A DNA stretch of 64,000 nucleotides from assembly GCA_017562135.1 (NCBI GenBank), contig QEYB01001387.1, positions 20,224 through 84,223 on the forward strand, written 5' to 3'. Position 1 is the first letter of the stretch, and every line of letters begins with the position of its first letter. The DNA is from Dipylidium caninum (Eukaryota > Platyhelminthes > Cestoda > Cyclophyllidea > Dipylidiidae). Positions 58,540-64,000 of the stretch are shown piece by piece. Under the pieces are notes generated by a model. That model was not told where the DNA came from. It was given only the letters and a program-made list of their open reading frames with translations, and made no database searches. The position numbers were made by a program, and so were the translations under genes.

Positions 58540-60834
58540 ATGCTACCTCACTTGCTCCTTCTGTCCACACTTTTCCTCGACACTACCTCCGCCTCTGGTC
58601 GCAAAGATGACGCAGTTATCAGATTGAAGAAAGGCACAACAAGTGAGTTAATGCTCAATGCACACGGAAGTGTCATTTCGGAAGTAGCATAGGAATTGGC
58701 AGTGGGAGGAGTGAATGTAAATCATTCTCGTTCCTCCACTTCAGGCAACTGTCCCAAAGTACACAATGTTACGGCAGAAATCAGTACCATTGCAAAATAC
58801 CTCGTGACTCGCGCTCACAATACTTTAATCCTCAAGTGGCCCCTTGATGGGGACATCTGGGAATCGGTTCCACGAGAATCCTCTTGGACATCAGATTGCT
58901 CATCCGAGGCATCTTCAAGCACCGTCTTCAATTGCTCTGTTGTTGGGAGAAACTTGCATTTCAGCTACACACGAATTTCGTTTGATATGGTCAGGTGCGT
59001 AGTACAAATTGCCGGTATACTCTATTCAAATACTGCAGTACTCTCGTAAACATTGGCCATCTATGCATTTGTTCACGTGTTGTAGAGAAGTGAAAACCGA
59101 CCGAGCTTACTCCATCTTCAATTTGGTCGTTAATCTTCGTCTCATGCAGCAGGGCGACTCTGTCATACGAATCACGGAAGCGTCCATTGATGATCCTGAG
59201 GTCACCGCCGAGCATATTTCACTTACGTATGGGGACGGTGCACTTAAGACAGTCTTTGTTGGTGGATTTCGGAAAGCTTTTCTAATGATATCATGCCGCA
59301 TGGAGAAAAGGCGAGGTATGTTCTCCTTTGACTTCCGTCTTACACATACGCGAATTTGTTTTGCCTTTTAGGGCTTAGCTAATCCTCAGTCCTTTCTCTC
59401 ACCACATTGTGTGCTGCCAAGGGGGCAGGATAATTGTACTAATTGACCATTTCTCTTCAGACTAACGGAAAGGTAGTAACGAGACTGGTTCGAGGAAAGC
59501 ATTGGTGCCATAGCGATGTTGAACTTCTGGCAGTTAGGAAAGCGCGATGGCTGTAAATATTATCAGATGAACGTTGTTGCCCCTTTCATTGGAGTCTAAC
59601 GGCTACGCGCTGTGAGTCAGAACGAGGAATGTATTGGCAGACGAATGCAACGCTGCAGAGTACCGCACAGGTGATAGGAGGACTGACTAAAGCTGCCCAA
59701 AAGAGGTGGCATTCGCCTACGCCCGTGTCTCAGTCGATGTATGAGCGCGAGTGAAGTCAGCGTGGCGGTAAATTGGAGACTGTGCTTTCGAAACACAGTC
59801 AATAATCCAGATGGACGCTCAGCGCGTTAGAAGGTGCCACTTGTTGCAGGAGATTCTTTCGGAGCGTTCTCTAACGTCGATGATCTATTCGATAACTGCA
59901 TGGAATAGTGGAAGGCCCTTTTCGCTCAGTTTTATGAAACCCACTCATATCAGCCTAGTAGAAGTGTTTTGAAATGCACGGAATGGCGGAGAGTAGATTG
60001 GAAATGAAAGGTGGGATGTGGGTCAAAGGTTGGAGGTATAGGACTATGGCCAAGTGTTGTGGCTACGTGCCACTTCGGGTTGATGGTGAGAACAACCGAT
60101 CCGCCAGGAAGCAATCCACCCGAACCCTACTTCACTGGGTAAGTCGTAGGTAAAGCATGACGATACATTAATTGTGGCAGGTGCCCCCACATTTATAAAT
60201 TGTGGTTCTGTGTTGCAACACTGGTGCGTTGAGAGAAGCCTCAAAAAGGCCAACGCATGCGCTTCAGCTCCGCATCATCTCTTCGAGTTCATTATTATTA
60301 TGCTAAGCAACTTGTCCGCTTCTCCAACCACTTTCACATATGGTCTGTGCCGAAGCACCCTTTATCCACCCACTTTATTGCCAAACTAACGCGTATGCAT
60401 TTGTCATTTCAGACAAATCAAGGGATTTCTACGAAGCAATGAAGAAATTGGTTAGTTGCTAAGTTGGCTGCATATATCTTGACAGATTCCCTCCAGTATC
60501 ACCAGCCGTCCTTAGACACTGCCTTCTTCCATAAACGTAGACACGCTCTAGTGCAGTGATGGGAGCCATTTGGTTTAGTTGCCCCCTTTGTTTGTTAGTG
60601 TCCTGCCAACGCCTAAGTTGCAAGGAGTTTTTCATTGGTTGTCCGTGCCAGTAGGGTTGTCACTTGGGAAACTTTCATGCGCGAATTAATGCGGACCCAC
60701 CTAGTAAATGCAACATGCAATTGAGTGCTGACAAAATAGTATTATTATATCGTATATTTATAATATTATTAACACCTTTTTATTCCAACTCTTGTTCATG
60801 TTCTACTTGTTTACAGCTACGCCAACGTGAGTGA
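58540..60834 (+). CDS. A3: intact secreted four-cysteine protein, subtype A (212 aa)
   Basis: Exons 58540-58642, 58745-58994, 59086-59315, 60413-60450 and 60817-60834 give the same 212-residue product as A2, apart from one residue in exon 2 (RESS against RESA at position 81). All splice sites are canonical. Intron 3 contains the same cryptic D-stop exon (acceptor at 59459-59460) and the A/C block (about 59819-60286), which here carries more single-base indels than in A2. Role as for A2. Confidence 0.75.
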
Positions 60835-61115
60835 CGAGCAAGGCGTCATCATCGGAGCTGAACATCTGCGGCCTCCGCAATTGCTGAGCAATGGAATTTG
60901 TAAAGTGACGCCCATTTGCCGATGCATGCACCAGTGTACAATGTGGGGCGCCATTCAACCATCTTTCTGTGGGATGAGTAGTGCTGAAGTGAGAGCAGTT
61001 TGCAGTTTGGGGGAAAGCCAAATGAATTCAACGCACAGGGGTTACGGTTAGTCAAGGAGGACAAGAAAATGGTTAACGGAGAGGTTGGGTAGGTTCTGTC
61101 CTCATTGCGGCACCG

Positions 61116-61121
61116 AATAAA
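61116..61121 (+). terminator. Poly(A) signal of A3
   Basis: AATAAA about 280 bases after the A3 stop codon, same context as A1 and A2. Confidence 0.5.
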
Positions 61122-61864
61122 ACAGATGCAGGAGTGCGCCAGAGAACAGGTTCTTCAGTCGTAGAAGGTTGAGGCACGAATGTGTCGAGGAAAGATGCTT
61201 TCGTGTGTTTGTTGCGTAGACGAGTCAAATGCATTTAGTAGTTAGGCTGCCTCCTGATGGGTTGTTCTGCAGAAAGTGAAATAAACGCATGAGGCTTGAG
61301 CAGTGCCAGTTCCCACTGTAATCAAGCTGCCATTTGTCACAACATTCTCCACTGTAGTCTAATCCTCATATTGACGGTGGTGGAAATCTGCAACTTCATT
61401 TGTGTGTGTTAGGCGCTTATCACAAACCGTTCTAGCGTGGGATTAGAGTCGCACTTCCGGTTGTTGAAAGGATGCGGGTGTAAATCAATCACAATTCAAC
61501 AGTTTTTAACTCGAACATTTTGATGATTGATGGTCATGCATTGGCTGCAAACAAGGAAGAATGAGATTTAACTTGTCGTAGTGTCCATCTCTCACTCACA
61601 GAACGCAGCATGGGTTGTAGCAAATATAGTCCGACTAGTCGGTGTTTCATGCTTTTAACAGTGTCCTGCATTGGAATGATACTAGTCCGACATTTTTGGT
61701 GTTTTGATGTGAAGACTACCGCAACTCACTAAATTAATAACCGCGTTTAGACACATGCCTTCAGCAGCGCCCCAGCACCGATGTCAGCCGCATTCGTAAA
61801 CGACGTGGAATGAGGCAGTGTGTGTCGGCGTGATGGCGTTGGAGGTGTAGAGAATATCATTTAG

Positions 61865-62261
61865 GTTTCGACATCGTGAAAGAAATGCTAGCGTGAGGCG
61901 ATGGTGAGAAGGAGGTTGCAATCGGTGTTATGGATGAGGATGAGGATGACTGCGAAGGTGACGACGATGATTTGGCGACGTGAGGAGTCTTATGCTTAAT
62001 TTGACCCGAGCACGCTATGCTACAACATACCAAACCAAAACTTCTCGGCTAACAGTTATCGACTTAACTGTGCTGCTTACTTTTGGCACGGATTATCTTC
62101 ATCGGGAAGTAAGTGGAAGTCACTTCAGTAAATAAAAACACGCAATTAAATGCCCACGAAATGTGATACTGGGTGATTTCAACCGCTACTGTTGCCCTAT
62201 TCTTCCTTCTTTCTTCCTATTCCCTTTTCACACTTAACTTCAGCCACGCCAACCTCAGTAA
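61865..62261 (+). pseudogene. M3: degenerate paralog, frame broken
   Basis: Copy of M1/M2 with single-base deletions (for example GCGTGAGGCGATGG and TTGGCGACG) that interrupt the acidic frame. Exon-5 homolog at 62244-62261 is intact (PRQPQ stop). The indels fall in the error-rich end of the window. Confidence 0.4.
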
Positions 62262-63100
62262 TGAGCCACAAACCATCATCTGACTCTACACACTGGTGTT
62301 AGCTAATGGGAGAATAAGTAAAATACTTTGGCCATATAGGCCTTTCTGTTGCCTCGGCTTGCCTTTCATTTCCTTCTCTCATTACCACTTGCTCTATGTT
62401 ACATTCGATTGATTCGACTGTGCGGAGTGAGGAAAGGATTACGGCTTCAAGCAATCCAAGTTGCACTTTGTTGTTGAGGAGCAGCGGTTTACAGATGCAT
62501 TGGGTGGAGTTGTTCACGTACTCGAAGTGCGTATGAGGGAATGTTGTCCGAAATCGCGTTGCAGTATAGTGTTGCGGGGACAGAAGTAGCATTGTGTCAA
62601 CTTGCCTCAAGCGTGACATCTCCCCACCTGCGAAACTCAGTCACACAGGTGAACGTGAGTGGAGAGAGCTTGTGAGAAATTTGGAGGACTCATGCCGTAG
62701 ATGTGTAGCCTGTTGCAGAAGTTCCTTTCTCTTCGGCATTCACATTCCTTACTGCCATTGGGAGATGTGCGGCAGCTGTTTGCAGGAGTTAAGCTCCTTA
62801 CCAAAAATTGTGGGACTGAGATGAAAACAGAGCCCACCTTACCTCTCGCACATATCTCTCGACACTAATTACTGTGAGTCCACATGACGATTAATTAAGT
62901 GCCTTTTTAGACTAAGTAGGCTGTATTCTTAACAACAGTCGGCCCTCTGCACCCACCTCTACTGTCCTACTGAATGAAGAGCGTCGACTAGTTTTCACCA
63001 ATGTTTACTAGGAAGAGATTAATAAATGGTCAATTGTCTTGAAAGTGTGTTGCTTAGCAGTCGTAGGGTCCATGCACTGAGGTAAGTTAAGACGCAACAT
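62262..63100. other. G-like and M-B transition, unit 3
   Basis: Copy of 6757-7600 with many one-base deletions; the G-like frame (from about 62.49k) is interrupted. No gene. Confidence 0.4.
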
Positions 63101-64000
63101 TTGTCGAATGCTTTGATTACTTGTGTCTCTTTGCTAGCATGAATTCGCCATTAATTTGTGCACCAAGTTGTGATATCCATGTGCGAGCAATGAATTTACG
63201 TAGCCCTCCTCACAACCGGCCTGAGATGCATCCTTATTAGTAAGGCTGTGCATTTTGTTCAAGCAAGCAGTTGGTCGTGAGATGGCGAGCTGAGCCGGAG
63301 GGGACAACGCGATTTCTCCTCTACGGATAAACGCATCGTCCCACTCAATCTATCCTGCGTGTTGAAAAGAAACTTAAGAGAATATTCGCAGTTAATTTGG
63401 AAAATACGCACAACAAACACCTGGTACTCTCCTCGTCAGCGTAACTTCCTTTTCATTTTCTTGTATTCCTGCAGGGGCACCGATAGGTTTTTCTTCGATC
63501 GTCGTTGTCAACGATATCCTTAGTCTCTCTTCCGACTTCCCTAGTTCGCAAACGCTATATCCTACATACTGCCGTTCTGTCACCAGCATTTGCAACCCAC
63601 TCACGGCGGTAGTATCAAAGGCTCTATAAAATAATAACGCTTAGAATAATGTGAAAATATCGGAAAGGTCAATGCTTGAGAAATAGCAATTTAGGAGGAG
63701 AAGGCGGGGACCATTGATGCGTCAACGGAGTTTGAGTAGAGAAGACTTTCTCTGATAATTTACTACTCACAGCGTGTGAGTAACTTGCGTTGTCTGCTTC
63801 TTCACAGCACCATCTACCATCTCTCACCACCAAAGTCACGCAATTATTTCGACATTAATTTCTATCATTCTCACACTCACTCGTTTCATTGAGACCAGCT
63901 TGGTACCTGACGTCACCCACATGTCAAAATGGCCTGACATGAGTCAGAGAGTTCGGTAATGAGGATCTGTCTCAACGTGCCTGTCTCTTCGCTTGCGCAC
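63101..64000 (+). pseudogene. B3: start of the third B module, cut by the window edge
   Basis: Follows a deletion of about 100 bases relative to B1 (near 63.09k). The exon-3-like (about 63474-63640) and exon-2-like (about 63.81-63.94k) homologs are recognisable but full of one-base indels. The window ends before the next exon homolog. Confidence 0.45.

Noticed and set aside
1..64000. tRNA or rRNA genes, reverse transcriptase or transposase genes, CRISPR arrays
   Set aside because: None was recognised by eye on either strand; a covariance-model and profile scan would be needed to exclude small RNA genes.

Overview
This window is eukaryotic nuclear DNA from an animal, probably a parasitic worm. 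The evidence is short spliced exons with GT-AG introns, TATA-type core promoters, AATAAA signals, microsatellites, and no operons or bacterial ribosome sites. Base composition near 44-45% GC and a tightly packed family of small secreted proteins would suit a taeniid-like flatworm, but that is inference and no gene here identifies the species.

Almost the whole window is one gene family. The ancestral gene has five coding exons of about 103, 250, 230, 38 and 18 nt. It encodes a secreted protein of about 212 residues: a signal peptide, a beta-rich body with four cysteines (about C37, C86, C98, C188), N-glycosylation sequons, and a short charged C-terminal tail ending LRQRE or RKQSQ. I do not recognise it as a named family. 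Seven copies have all five exons, in three subtypes: A (3.0-5.3k, 29.9-32.2k, 58.5-60.8k, plus strand), C (11.5-13.6k, 38.3-40.4k, plus strand) and E (19.1-21.0k minus strand, 48.0-49.9k plus strand). A2, A3 and E2 are fully intact as read. C2 is intact except for its exon 4 acceptor. A1, C1 and E1 carry small frameshifts that look more like consensus errors than decay.

The layout is a segmental array. Matching points recur at 2.69k, 29.54k and 58.20k, so units of about 27-29 kb are repeated nearly three times. Within a unit the order is: H (3' gene fragment with a CGCCT minisatellite), A gene, M and G-like modules (degenerate paralogs), B module (degenerate exons), R module (minus-strand relic), C gene, a variable middle (E, G, K and L modules), then an inverted copy of R and B that ends in a start-less exon 1 (D), and F, followed by the next H. 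The two B/R copies of a unit face each other as inverted-repeat arms of about 3.3-3.5 kb. The middle differs between units: the E block is inverted in unit 1 relative to unit 2, and other blocks are relocated.

Taken together, the locus looks like a rapidly evolving multigene array: a few intact secreted-protein genes surrounded by many mutated exons of the same family in both orientations. This could serve as a reservoir for gene conversion. No tRNA, rRNA, CRISPR or recognisable transposase or reverse transcriptase gene was seen.
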